Assembly: GCF_011758745.1 (NCBI RefSeq)
Contig: NZ_JAANOV010000001.1
Location: forward strand, 4,712,001 to 4,776,000
Source: Amycolatopsis granulosa
Lineage (GTDB): Bacteria > Actinomycetota > Actinomycetes > Mycobacteriales > Pseudonocardiaceae
Length of the DNA: 64,000 nucleotides
Direction: 5' to 3'
Below, piece by piece: positions 15,816 through 23,837 of this stretch. The notes below the pieces were generated by a model. The model was given only the letters and a program-made list of their open reading frames with translations. It searched no databases and was not told where the DNA came from. The first letter of the stretch is position 1; every line of letters starts with the position of its first letter. Position numbers and translations under genes: made by a program.

Positions 15816-18800
15816 CCAGCTCCAGCGCCGCCGCGCGCAGCTCGTCCGGGCCCAGGCCGGCGTACTCCGACACCGCGGCGGAGTACGCCGGCCCGTCCGC
15901 GTTCACGACCGCGGCCCGGATCCCGGCGGGGCTCATCGTGGGCTGGAAGTTGCGCAGGAACCCCATGTGTTCGGCCAGCGCGATCATCCGCACGCCGGTC
16001 GGGTCGCCGCGGTCCAAGGCCACCATGCCGGCTGCCACGAGCGCCGCCCCGCGCACCGGCATCCCGATCAGGTACGCGGGCAGCTTCGCCGCCCGCTCGC
16101 TGAACAACTGCGCGACCAGCACCGGCAGTTCGCCAATCAGGTCCCCGATCAGGTCAAGCCGGCCGTGCTGCGCGTGGGCGACCACAGTGACGGCGGTCAG
16201 CTCCAGCGTCCAGGCATCCAGCCAGGGCGCTTCGCGCAGGCCGAGGAAGCCGTTGGCGCGCTGACGGGCGACGGCCTGCCGCCAGAGCACGAGGCCGCGG
16301 TCGACCTCGTTCCGCGCCAGCGCGATCTCGGCGCGCACGCCCATGTCGAAGGTGAGCACGTCGAACCGGTCTTCCACGCCGGCGGAGCCGGACCCGGCGA
16401 GCAACCGTTCTGCCTCGTCGACCTCACCCGCTTGCAGTGCGGCGAGCATCAGACCCCAGCGGAGCCCGAGCGTGTCGGGCCAGGGCGTCACATCCTCCAC
16501 CAACCGGATGGCCGCCCGCAGGTGCCGGCTGGCCGACACCGCGTCGCCGCGCTGCAGGTACAACTCGCCGATGCGGGCGTGTGTCATCAGCCGTAGCCAC
16601 GCACCGCCCGCCTCCGCAGCGGCCTCAAGCATGCGCAGGGCCGCGGTGAGCGCCTGGCCGGCATCACCCTCGGTTTCCCACCGGTAGCTGTCCACGGCGC
16701 GCGCGACGAAGGCGAGCAGCGGGAAACCGCTGTCGCACAAGGCTTTCAGGGCGCGGCGGTCGGGAAGCATGATCTCGGGGAACGCGCACAGCGTGATCGA
16801 CAGCGCCCGGATCAGGGTCGTCGGCGGCGCTTCGGGCAGACGCCGCAGGACGATCAGCGAGCGCATTGCGCGGGGGCCGCGGAGCATGAAGGCCGTCACG
16901 GTGCACGCGGCGGCCGCGCTCCGCGTCACCTCGACGAACGCGGGCTCGGGGTGGAAGTGCGCCAGCACGTCCGGGACCTCGACGGCCAGGCCGGCGAGGC
17001 GACCGAAGTTGGAGTCGAACATCCAGAGGGCGCCCAGCGCCGCAGCCGCGGCCGCGACCGTCGGGCCGTCGGCGCGTTCGAGGCCCAGCCGGAGCGCCGC
17101 CGCGAGGTTGTCCCGTTCGGCCCGGATCCGTTCGGTGGCCGCGGAGGGGTTGTCCGCGAACACCGCTTCGTGGTGCGCCCGACCGAAATCCTGCGCCCAG
17201 GCGAGAAAATCGCCGGTGGCCCGGTCGGTTTCACCCGCCTCGTCCAGGCGGGCGGCACCGAACTCGCGGACCGTCTCCAGCATCCGGAACCGGGTGCCGG
17301 CGGGAGTGTCGCTCACCTTGAGCAGGGACTGCCCGGTCAGTTCGTCGAGGACGTCGAGCGTGTCCCGCTCACCGAGCAGGTGCCGGGCGGCGTCCTCGGT
17401 GAACCCGCCGGGGAAGACCGACAGCGCGCGCAGTCCGGCCTGGGCGGGTTCGTCGAGCAGGTGCCAGCTCCAGTCGACGACCGCCGCCAGCGTGCGGTGC
17501 CGCTGCGGCGCGTCGCGCGGGCCGCCGCGCAGCAGCGCGAACCGGTCGGTGAGCCTGCGGGCGATCTCGGCGACCGACAAGACCCGCACCCGCGCGGCCG
17601 CCAGCTCGACGGCGAGCGGTAGTCCGTCCAGGCGGCGGCACAGGCCGGCCACGATGTCCGCGGGCAGGTCGGCATCCGGCCGTGCAGCACGGGCTCGCTG
17701 CGTGAACAGCTCGACCGTCGCGGCCAGGCCCAGCTCCGGCAGCGGGTAGACCGATTCCGACGACAGCCCCAGCGGAGCCCGGCTGGTGGTCAGCACCCGC
17801 ACGTCCTGGGTTCTCGAGACCAGCGCCCCGACCAGCTCGGCGACCCCGTCGAGGACCTGCTCGCAGTTGTCCAGGATCAGCAACGCCGGAGCGGCACCGA
17901 GGACCTCGGCGACGCCGGACAGTTCGTCGGGTGGGAGCGGGGACCGCGACCGCAGCAGCTCCCCGACCCCGAGCGCGCTCGCGACGTGCCGCACCACGTC
18001 GCCGTCGGTGCGGACGGCGGCCAGCGGGACGAAATGCACCAGCGGCTGTTCGGCATCCCGCCCGACGGCGTGCGCGATACGGGTCTTGCCGATACCGCCG
18101 GGGCCGGTGATCGTGGTGACCCGGGACCGGCGCAGCAGGCTGCGGATCGCCGCGAGGTCGTCGGTGCGGCCGACCAGGGGATTGGACTCGTGCGGAATAC
18201 CGTGCCGGACGGCCGGCGCGCCCGCGCGCAACGTTTCGCGGTGCCACGCCTGCAGCTCGGCGTCCGGGTCGGTGCCGAGGTCGTCGCGCAGCTTCCGGCG
18301 GTAGGCCTCGTACCGCGCCAGTGCGGCGGACGGGCCGACCGTGGCGGACTCCGAGCGCAGGAGTTCCAGCAGCACTTCCTCGTCGCGCGGGTGCTCGCGG
18401 GCCGCGTCGGTGAGCGGTTCGATCGCCTCGGCGTGACGGCCCAGCCGGGACAGCGCCAGCCCACGGGCGCGGACCAGGAACCGGTGCGCGGGACGGAGTT
18501 CGCGACGCAGGGTGGACAGCGGGTCCAGTGCGTCGTCCGCCGTGCCGTCCCACAACCGCAGCCCGGCCTCGGCTTCGGCGAGCGCGGTGCGCGGGTCGCC
18601 GGTGCGGGCTGCGGACGCGTGCCGGTGCAACGCGGTGGTGTCGACCTGGCCCGCGGTCAGTGTGAGCCGGTAGCCGGCCGGTGTGCTGGCGATCAGGTCG
18701 GCGCCCAGCTGGGCGCGTGCCCGCGAAACGAGGATCTGCAGGGCTTTGACGGGGTTTTCCGGTTGTTCGTCCGGCCACAGCCCCTCGATCAGGCGGCCGG

Positions 18801-18918
18801 TCCCGCACCCGCCGGGCAGGTCGGCAGCGAGCAGCGCGAGAAGGTCCCGCAGACGCGGCGCGGTGATTTCGCGGCCGCGGCAGACGACCTCCGGCAAGAG
18901 GCGCAGCTCGACGGTCAC
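15793..18918 (-). CDS. AfsR-like STAND regulator (SARP + NB-ARC + TPR)
   Basis: A 1041-residue regulator. The N-terminal 90 residues are an OmpR-like winged helix (trHTH; ALQILVSRARAQLG), residues 95-235 the bacterial transcriptional activator (BTAD) domain, and the NB-ARC ATPase follows with P-loop GPGGIGKTR at 272-280 and Walker B LLILDNCEQ. The C-terminal half is helical and repeat-like (TPR). Such proteins activate secondary-metabolite or secretion genes after ATP-driven oligomerisation. The GTG start has no clear ribosome site. The adjacent ABC exporter converges on it, so a functional link is not shown. Confidence 0.92.
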   Translation of the reverse strand: MTVELRLLPEVVCRGREITAPRLRDLLALLAADLPGGCGTGRLIEGLWPDEQPENPVKALQILVSRARAQLGADLIASTPAGYRLTLTAGQVDTTALHRHASAARTGDPRTALAEAEAGLRLWDGTADDALDPLSTLRRELRPAHRFLVRARGLALSRLGRHAEAIEPLTDAAREHPRDEEVLLELLRSESATVGPSAALARYEAYRRKLRDDLGTDPDAELQAWHRETLRAGAPAVRHGIPHESNPLVGRTDDLAAIRSLLRRSRVTTITGPGGIGKTRIAHAVGRDAEQPLVHFVPLAAVRTDGDVVRHVASALGVGELLRSRSPLPPDELSGVAEVLGAAPALLILDNCEQVLDGVAELVGALVSRTQDVRVLTTSRAPLGLSSESVYPLPELGLAATVELFTQRARAARPDADLPADIVAGLCRRLDGLPLAVELAAARVRVLSVAEIARRLTDRFALLRGGPRDAPQRHRTLAAVVDWSWHLLDEPAQAGLRALSVFPGGFTEDAARHLLGERDTLDVLDELTGQSLLKVSDTPAGTRFRMLETVREFGAARLDEAGETDRATGDFLAWAQDFGRAHHEAVFADNPSAATERIRAERDNLAAALRLGLERADGPTVAAAAAALGALWMFDSNFGRLAGLAVEVPDVLAHFHPEPAFVEVTRSAAAACTVTAFMLRGPRAMRSLIVLRRLPEAPPTTLIRALSITLCAFPEIMLPDRRALKALCDSGFPLLAFVARAVDSYRWETEGDAGQALTAALRMLEAAAEAGGAWLRLMTHARIGELYLQRGDAVSASRHLRAAIRLVEDVTPWPDTLGLRWGLMLAALQAGEVDEAERLLAGSGSAGVEDRFDVLTFDMGVRAEIALARNEVDRGLVLWRQAVARQRANGFLGLREAPWLDAWTLELTAVTVVAHAQHGRLDLIGDLIGELPVLVAQLFSERAAKLPAYLIGMPVRGAALVAAGMVALDRGDPTGVRMIALAEHMGFLRNFQPTMSPAGIRAAVVNADGPAYSAAVSEYAGLGPDELRAAALELVSASVRG

Positions 18919-18927
18919 CGGAGTAGG

Positions 18928-19320
18928 TTAGTCCGTCCGCTGGGGCGCCTTCTCCTGGCTCAGCGCGCTCCAGTGGAGTTTCTCCTGTTCCCGCCGCGGC
19001 AGGCCGGCGACCACGAGGTCGTAGGAGTCCTCGATCATCTCCCGGACCAGGTCGTCGGGCACCGAGCCGTCCAGGACGACCGTGTTCCAGTGCCGCTTGT
19101 TCAGGTGGTAGCCGGGCGTGATGGCCTCGTGGTCGTGCCGCAGCTGCACCGCCAGGTCCGGGTCGCACTTGAGGCTGATCCGCAGTGGCCGGGACTTCAG
19201 CGCGCTGAGCGCGAACATCTTGCCGGCGACCTTGAACACGCTGCTGGCCTCGTCGAAGGGGAACTCCTCGCGGGCCCCGGGGAACGACAGGCACAGCTCC
19301 TTCAGCGCGGCAGGCGTCAT
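18928..19320 (-). CDS. MmcQ/YjbR family protein
   Basis: A 130-residue single-domain protein of the YjbR (DUF419) family, with the CyaY-like fold. Landmarks are SFPGAREEFPF near residue 12, FKVAGKMFAL, and the C-terminal GYHLNKRHWNTVVLDG with DDLVREMIEDSYDLV. Called DNA-binding on weak evidence; role unknown. It lies 9 bases upstream of the AfsR-like gene on the same strand, so the two probably share a promoter in the gap before the ArsR gene. Confidence 0.88.
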   Translation of the reverse strand: MTPAALKELCLSFPGAREEFPFDEASSVFKVAGKMFALSALKSRPLRISLKCDPDLAVQLRHDHEAITPGYHLNKRHWNTVVLDGSVPDDLVREMIEDSYDLVVAGLPRREQEKLHWSALSQEKAPQRTD

Positions 19321-19337
19321 GGTCCCAGGCTAACGGG

Positions 19338-19365
19338 TTGACACATTCCCATATGGGTATATATT
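19338..19365 (+). promoter_or_regulatory. Promoter with overlapping ArsR operator
   Basis: TTGACA at 19338-19343 and TATATT at 19360-19365 with a 16-base spacer form one of the best sigma-70-type promoters in the window. The spacer holds the palindrome CCCATATGGG (19348-19357), a plausible operator for the ArsR-type regulator translated 7 bases further on, i.e. autoregulation. Confidence 0.7.
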
Positions 19366-19372
19366 GGGGTGC

Positions 19373-19729
19373 ATGGCACGGGCAGCGACGACAGCGGACG
19401 CGTTCAACGCGGTGGCCGAACCGCGGCGGCGGCAGATCCTCGACCTCCTGGCGGGCGGGGAGAAACCGGTGAACGAGCTGGTGGCGGTGCTCGCGCTGGC
19501 TCAGCCGCTGGTGTCGAAGCACCTGCGGGTCCTGCGGGAGGTGGGCCTGGTGGAGGTTCGTGACTCGGGGCGCCAGCGGGTGTACCGGCTCAACGCCCGC
19601 CCGTTGAAGGACATCGACGACTGGGTGAGCGGGTACCGGCGTTGGTGGTCCGGGCGCTTCGACCGGATGGACGTGGTTCTGGCGGAACTGAAGGAGTCGG
19701 AGGACGGAGATGAGCACGGTGACCAGTAG
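19373..19729 (+). CDS. ArsR-family transcriptional regulator
   Basis: The protein has 118 residues and is nearly all a winged helix-turn-helix: EPRRRQILDLLAGG, then PLVSKHLRVLREVGLVEVR and the wing RQRVYRLNA. It has no Cys-rich metal site (no ELCVCDL-type motif), so it belongs to the SdpR-like branch that is commonly coupled to AHSA1/START-domain proteins. That is exactly the arrangement here: the AHSA1 gene overlaps its 3' end by 20 bases. Start ATG 19373 lies 7 bases after the -10 element, so the transcript is leaderless or nearly so. Confidence 0.92.
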   Translation: MARAATTADAFNAVAEPRRRQILDLLAGGEKPVNELVAVLALAQPLVSKHLRVLREVGLVEVRDSGRQRVYRLNARPLKDIDDWVSGYRRWWSGRFDRMDVVLAELKESEDGDEHGDQ

Positions 19730-20207
19730 TGGAACGGCAGTGGTGACGCTCCCGGCGGACAACCAGATCCTGATCACGCGCGAGTTCGACGCGCCGGCAC
19801 GCCTGGTGTGGAAGGCGTGGACGACGCCGGAGCTGATCAAGCGGTGGTGGGCCGGTGAGCGCGGTGAGGTGATCTCGGTCGAGGTCGATCTGCGGGTCGG
19901 CGGCCGGTGGCGGAACGTGATGATCGCCGACGGCGGGTTCGAGGTCGCCTTCCACGGCGAGTACCGGGAAATCGTGGAGCACGAGCGGATCGTGTCCACC
20001 GAGGTGTACGAGGGCCTGCCGGACGCGTCCTCGCTGAACACGCTGACGCTGGTCGAGCGCGACGGGCGCACCACGTTGACGGTGCTGGCCGAGTACCCCA
20101 GCAAGGAGCTGCGCGACGGGCACCTGGAATCCGGGATGGAAGGCGGCATGCAGGAGTCGCTGGACGAGCTGGAGCAGGTGGCGCTCTCGCTGGCCGGAAG
20201 CAACTGA
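19710..20207 (+). CDS. SRPBCC (AHSA1/START-like) domain protein
   Basis: A 165-residue single-domain protein. It begins with the AHSA1 hallmark ITREFDAPARLVWKAWTTPE and ends with the long helix SGMEGGMQESLDELEQVA that closes the hydrophobic cavity. The fold binds small lipophilic ligands; in ArsR-coupled members the function is unknown. Its start overlaps the ArsR gene by 20 bases, so the two are co-translated. A bidirectional hairpin terminator follows. Confidence 0.9.
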   Translation: MSTVTSSGTAVVTLPADNQILITREFDAPARLVWKAWTTPELIKRWWAGERGEVISVEVDLRVGGRWRNVMIADGGFEVAFHGEYREIVEHERIVSTEVYEGLPDASSLNTLTLVERDGRTTLTVLAEYPSKELRDGHLESGMEGGMQESLDELEQVALSLAGSN

Positions 20208-20223
20208 GCCACCTGGACCGGCG

Positions 20224-20251
20224 GTGGGGGCCACGTGCGCGTGGCCCCCAC
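20224..20251. terminator. Bidirectional terminator
   Basis: Perfect 12-bp stem (GTGGGGGCCACG / CGTGGCCCCCAC) with the loop TGCG, in the 46-bp gap between the convergent AHSA1 and NUDIX genes. It can serve transcripts from both sides. Confidence 0.8.
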
Positions 20252-20253
20252 TG

Positions 20254-20736
20254 TCACGCGTCCAGAACTCCGCGCGCCACCAGCGTTTCCCGCAGGCGTG
20301 CCAGGATGGGCACCTGTCCTTTCACGAGCAGCTCGGCGGCCCGGTCCGGGTCCGTCCACTCGACACGGTCGACCTCGGGGAACTCCCGCACCCGCCCGGA
20401 ACCCTTCGGCCACTCCATCTGGAACGTGTTGCTCTCGAACCGCGCCGGGTCGAAGTCGCCCTCCGCGGCGAAGGTCGTGATGACCTTGCCGCTCGACTGG
20501 CGGAACGAGCCCAGGTCCACGGTTTCCCCCGTCAGCACCGGTTCGCCGACTTCCTCCGCGAACTCGCGGCGGGCCGCGAGCAGCGGGTCCTCGTCGGTGT
20601 ACTCGCCCTTCGGGATGGACCAGGCGCGCTCGTTCTTGCGCGCCCAGAACGGGCCGCCCATGTGCGCGATGAGCACCTCCAGCCGCCGGTCGCCGGTGAG
20701 CCGGTAGAGCAGGAACGCCGCGCTCTTCCTGGGCAC
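20254..20736 (-). CDS. NUDIX hydrolase
   Basis: A 160-residue NUDIX protein. The box GEYTDEDPLLAARREFAEEVG (about residues 44-64) fits GX5EX7REUXEEXGU with all metal-binding Glu residues present. The preceding SAAFLLYR and AHMGGPFW segments match the small DUF-type NUDIX family that often acts on diadenosine polyphosphates or damaged nucleotides. GTG start, four bases after the nitroreductase stop, so the two are one operon. Confidence 0.9.
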   Translation of the reverse strand: MPRKSAAFLLYRLTGDRRLEVLIAHMGGPFWARKNERAWSIPKGEYTDEDPLLAARREFAEEVGEPVLTGETVDLGSFRQSSGKVITTFAAEGDFDPARFESNTFQMEWPKGSGRVREFPEVDRVEWTDPDRAAELLVKGQVPILARLRETLVARGVLDA

Positions 20737-20740
20737 CGGG

Positions 20741-21376
20741 TCACCACCCGTCGTGGTGGACGACCTCGGACAGCGGCTGGCGTTTCGCCGGCTTGAACGT
20801 CTCGCCGGTGTAGAAGGCGGTCGGGATCAGCGCGGCCTGCCGGATGTGGCCGGGGATGCCGAGGAGTTCCGCGGCCTCCCGCTCGTAGGCCAGGTGCAGC
20901 GTGGTCCAGGCCGTGCCGAGGCCCAGGGTGCGCGCGGCCAGCATGTAGCTCCACACCGCGGGCAGGATCGAGCCCCACAGGCCGGCCTGGTTGCCGGCCG
21001 GGAGGTCCCCGCCCGGCACGTGGATGGCCGGCACCAGCAGGACCGGCACCTCTGCCATATGCTCGGCCAGGTAGTCGGCGCTGCTCATGACCCGGTGCTG
21101 GGTGGCGGCGCGGTCGGCGTCGTCCCGGTAGCGCTCCTCCGGCGAGGGGCCGCTCGCCCGGTAGGCGCGGTAGGACTTCGCGTAGAGCTCGGCGAGCTGG
21201 GCGCGCAGATCCGCGTCGGTGACCACGATCCAGTGCCAGTCCTGCCGGTTCGACCCGGTCGGCGCCTGCAACGCGATGGTGATCGCCCGCTCGATCAGCT
21301 CGTTCGGCACCGGACGGGACAGGTCCAGCCGTTTGCGCACGCTGCGGGTGGTGGTCAGCAGCTCCTCAGGTGTCAT
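20741..21376 (-). CDS. Nitroreductase family protein
   Basis: A 211-residue FMN-dependent oxidoreductase of the nitroreductase fold. RSVRKRLD at residues 11-18 and QAPTGSNRQDWHWIVV at 36-51 contribute the FMN phosphate and ring contacts; AARTLGLGTAWT near 155 is the second conserved segment. It would reduce nitroaromatics, quinones or flavins with NAD(P)H. ATG 21376 has GGAG two bases upstream, which is close. It is the first gene of a two-gene operon with the NUDIX hydrolase. Confidence 0.88.
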   Translation of the reverse strand: MTPEELLTTTRSVRKRLDLSRPVPNELIERAITIALQAPTGSNRQDWHWIVVTDADLRAQLAELYAKSYRAYRASGPSPEERYRDDADRAATQHRVMSSADYLAEHMAEVPVLLVPAIHVPGGDLPAGNQAGLWGSILPAVWSYMLAARTLGLGTAWTTLHLAYEREAAELLGIPGHIRQAALIPTAFYTGETFKPAKRQPLSEVVHHDGW

Positions 21377-21599
21377 GGCTCCGATCCTGGCATGAGCTCG
21401 CGCGCGATGAGCCCGCCGTGGGGATGGATATGGCGCTGTACCGCGGGCGGATGACTGCCCCCGGCGGGGGCGTCCGCGGGCGGCGAGTGTCGGGCGGACC
21501 GACCGCGCATACCGCCCGGACGTGGTGAGCGGGCTGCGGGCGCGGGTGCGCCGGGTGACAATGCCGGGGCCGGGATTCGCCGAGGGCAAGGAGGCCGCC

Positions 21600-21815
21600 A
21601 TGGCCGGGCACACCTATCGCGTCACCGAGATCGTCGGTTCGTCCAGCGAAAGCCTCGACGCGGCGATCCGCGGGGGAATCGAGCGTGCCTCGCGGACGTT
21701 GCGGGAGCTGGACTGGTTCGAGGTGACCGAGATCCGCGGCCACATCGAGAACGGCGCGATCGGCCACTTCCAGGTGGGCATGAAGGTCGGGTTCCGCCTG
21801 GAGGAAGCGGACTGA
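21600..21815 (+). CDS. Dodecin family flavin-binding protein
   Basis: A complete dodecin of 71 residues: TYRVTEIVGSS at the N-terminus, then the helix SLDAAIRGGIERAS, and the flavin-stacking region LDWFEVTEIRGHI with Trp at residue 39. The C-terminal strand FQVGMKVGFRLEE completes the fold. Dodecamers store or buffer riboflavin, FMN or CoA. AAGGAGG precedes ATG 21600. It is divergent from the nitroreductase gene, another flavoprotein. Confidence 0.93.
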   Translation: MAGHTYRVTEIVGSSSESLDAAIRGGIERASRTLRELDWFEVTEIRGHIENGAIGHFQVGMKVGFRLEEAD

Positions 21816-22290
21816 TCCACTGCGCGATCAGCGTTCTCGCGCCGATGGGGGTGACTGGATCATCGGAGCGGACTCGTCGCTCTCCAGGCCGGTAGGACGG
21901 AGACAGCACGATTCGCGGCGGAGCCACCACATCGGGAGTCAACCGGCAAGACTCCGCACCGAACTCGATCAGGGGAACGAACCGGAACGCCGTGGCAGCC
22001 TTGGTGAAGAACACCGCCGGCTCCCGGCGGTGCGAATCACTCATGCCTCTCGCCGACATCCAGCAACTCCCGGGGGCAATCGATTCGGTCGGCCGGCGTG
22101 CTCCCACGCACGATGAACGAGAGCTCGTTGCGGACATTGACCGAGCCCGCCGACCTCGTTTTCCCCGCACACGCGATCCTTGGCTGCGAAACAGTGCAGT
22201 GAGAACCGGCGCCGCGACCGTCCACCCGAGACCGACTACGACCTTGGTGAGGAATGTGCTCTGCATGCCATCACCGTAGGAACGACCCCC
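21816..22290 (-). pseudogene. Lower-GC stretch with possible frameshifted relict gene
   Basis: This 475-bp stretch has no clear gene and is visibly less GC-rich than its surroundings. On the minus strand a frame opens at ATG 22266 with a membrane-like segment (LTKVVVGLGWTVAAPVLTALF); after the homopolymer at 22159-22166 coding-like codon use moves to another frame that ends at 22037. An ATGAGTGA junction there opens a third short frame from 22044 that runs into the antisense of the dodecin gene. The pieces could be one decayed gene or two. No family is recognised. Confidence 0.3.
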
Positions 22291-22293
22291 GAC

Positions 22294-22362
22294 AAAAACG
22301 GCGCTCCGGCCGGGGAAAGGCCACCCGAACGTGTCGTTAGTGGCTTTTCACCCGGCCGGAGC
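22294..22362 (-). terminator. Strong intrinsic terminator of the CBS-pair gene
   Basis: A 22-bp stem: 12 perfect outer pairs (GCTCCGGCCGGG / CCCGGCCGGAGC), one bulged base, then 10 inner pairs with one wobble, around a 15-base loop. On the minus strand a run of five T (22298-22294) follows, a textbook rho-independent terminator, rare in such GC-rich DNA. Confidence 0.85.
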
Positions 22363-22382
22363 AACGGGTATCAGAACGGGTA

Positions 22383-22799
22383 TCAGTCGGTCGAAAGCGC
22401 CTGGACCAGGTCGCCGACCTGCGGGTCCTTCAGGGCGCGGGCGACGTCGGCCTGGGCGACGATCCCGACCAGGTCGTGGCCGTCGATCACCGGCAACCGC
22501 CGCACCTTGTGGCTCGACATCGTGCGCAGGATTTCCTCCGCGTCGTCGTCGGCACCGATGGTCACGGCCTCCCCCTGGGCCAGCTCCCCGACGCTCAGCG
22601 AGCGCGGGTCCTTGCCCTCGGCGAGCACTTTGACCACGATGTCGCGGTCGGTCAGCATGCCCTTCAACCGGTTGTCCTCACCGCAGATGGGCATCGCCCC
22701 GACCTGCAGCTCCGCCATCCGCTTCGCGGCGTCGAGCACCGTGTCGCTGGTGCGGACGCACTCGGGGTCGGACGTCATGATTTCGCGAGCCTTGGTCAT
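22383..22799 (-). CDS. CBS-domain pair protein (Hrp1-like)
   Basis: A 138-residue protein made of two CBS motifs (about 5-60 and 72-130): AREIMTSDPECV, LTDRDIVVKVLAEG, then LPVIDGHDLVGIVAQADVA. Stand-alone CBS pairs bind adenosine nucleotides; the mycobacterial relative Hrp1 is a hypoxia-response protein. A SigB-type promoter (GTTT, 15 bases, GGGTAT) lies 45 bases upstream of ATG 22799, so stress induction is likely. AGAGAAG precedes the start. A 12-bp tandem duplication overlaps its stop codon. Confidence 0.9.
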   Translation of the reverse strand: MTKAREIMTSDPECVRTSDTVLDAAKRMAELQVGAMPICGEDNRLKGMLTDRDIVVKVLAEGKDPRSLSVGELAQGEAVTIGADDDAEEILRTMSSHKVRRLPVIDGHDLVGIVAQADVARALKDPQVGDLVQALSTD

Positions 22800-22844
22800 C
22801 TTCTCTGCCTGCCTCCGATCTACGTCGAACTGGGCCCTCCCCGC

Positions 22845-22869
22845 ATACCCGGCCCGTCCGGGCGCAAAC
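22845..22869 (-). promoter_or_regulatory. SigB/SigF-type promoter of the CBS-pair gene
   Basis: On the minus strand GTTT (22869-22866), 15 bases, then GGGTAT (22850-22845), an exact match to the general-stress sigma factor consensus of actinobacteria. It is oriented to the CBS gene at 22799. The same motif with the same spacing occurs at 36382-36406. Confidence 0.7.
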
Positions 22870-22914
22870 GCGTCCGCCCGCCGCCGCACCGCCGTCCGTT
22901 GGTTTACTCGACGC

Positions 22915-23544
22915 ATGCCCGACCTCCAGATCCACTACGACGTCGCGACCGGCGGCGACCTCGCCGCCCACTACGCCCGCGGCGAATCGCGGCCGATCAC
23001 CGTCGTCGGCAACCCGGTGCTGCACGAGCGCTGCGCCGAGGTGGCCGGCTTCGGCGGCGACCTGGCCGCCCTCGTGTCCGACCTGTTCGTGAGCATGCGC
23101 ACCGCCCGCGGCGTCGGCCTCGCGGCCAACCAGATCGGCGTGCCGTTGCGCGTGTTCGTCTACCTGTGCCCGGAGAGCTACGAACGCACCGAGGACGAGG
23201 TGTGGCACGCCGGGCACGTGATCAACCCGGTCGTCGAGGTCAGCGGGGACGGCACCGGCGCCCACGCCGAAGGGTGCCTGTCCGTGCCGGGCGCGCGGGC
23301 GGTCGTCCCGCGCGCCGCCCGCGTCACGGTCCGCGGCTTCGACCTGGCCGGCAACCCCGTCGAGGTGACCGGACGCGATCTGCTGGCGCGGTGTTTCCAG
23401 CACGAGACCGACCATCTCGACGGCCACCTGTACCTCGACCACCTCACCGCCGAGGCCCGCGAGACGGCCCTCGGCGAGATGAGCGAACCCGCCTACCCGG
23501 TCGTCCCGGACCCCGCCGCCGCGGAGGGCCCCGCTCGATCCTGA
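22915..23544 (+). CDS. def: Peptide deformylase
   Basis: A 209-residue enzyme that removes the N-formyl group from nascent proteins. All three motifs are intact: GVGLAANQIGV (66-76), EGCLSVPG with metal ligand Cys121, and QHETDHLDG with His163, Glu164 and His167. The N-terminal 30 residues are longer than in the E. coli enzyme, as is usual in actinobacteria. ATG 22915 has no ribosome site, but TTTACT lies seven bases upstream, so it is probably leaderless. No fmt gene is adjacent, so it may be an accessory copy. Confidence 0.93.
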   Translation: MPDLQIHYDVATGGDLAAHYARGESRPITVVGNPVLHERCAEVAGFGGDLAALVSDLFVSMRTARGVGLAANQIGVPLRVFVYLCPESYERTEDEVWHAGHVINPVVEVSGDGTGAHAEGCLSVPGARAVVPRAARVTVRGFDLAGNPVEVTGRDLLARCFQHETDHLDGHLYLDHLTAEARETALGEMSEPAYPVVPDPAAAEGPARS

Positions 23545-23565
23545 TCGTGGCCGCGGAAGGGTCTC

Positions 23566-23598
23566 CCCGGCCGGCGCGGTTTCGCCGCACCGGCCGGG
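23566..23598 (+). terminator. Hairpin terminator after peptide deformylase
   Basis: Stem CCCGGCCGG / CCGGCCGGG of 9 bp enclosing a second short stem (GCGG...CCGC), 22 bases after the stop. The remaining gap to 23837 holds a further GC-rich palindrome at about 23597 and the promoter region of the next operon. Confidence 0.6.
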
Positions 23599-23779
23599 CC
23601 GGCCCGTCCGAAGGCGGGCCCGCGCACGCAGCTCGGCGAGCCGCTCCGGCGCGCGCGGTGTGGAGCCGGCGTGCGGGAGCGGGCGAGCGTGCGTGAGGTT
23701 CCGGTGTCTCCACTGTCGCCCGTGGATCCGCGACCGTCAAAGGGTTTTCCACTACGTTGGGCGAATCCCCGGCACCGGG

Positions 23780-23807
23780 TGTCGATCCGCGGGGGTGCCG
23801 TTCGTGT
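23780..23807 (+). promoter_or_regulatory. Candidate ECF42-type promoter
   Basis: TGTCGA (23780-23785), 17 bases, then CGTGT (23803-23807), 30 bases upstream of the YCII gene. TGTCGA is the -35 element I associate with ECF42 sigma factors, and the operon encodes one, so this suggests positive autoregulation. The -10 assignment is less secure. Confidence 0.45.
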
Positions 23808-23837
23808 AGGGGGTGCAGACCGACCCGAGGAGGGACC

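Noticed and set aside
14083-18918. An antibiotic biosynthetic cluster around the DrrAB-like exporter and the AfsR-like regulator
   Set aside because: No polyketide synthase, peptide synthetase, terpene or RiPP gene is nearby; the neighbours are small metabolic genes. An exporter and a regulator alone do not make a cluster.
21622-22044. A minus-strand gene from ATG 22044 continuing through the dodecin region
   Set aside because: About 190 bases would be antisense to dodecin, and the translation there is Arg/Ser/Pro-rich shadow sequence. Only the first part looks coding, so it is kept within the relict feature.
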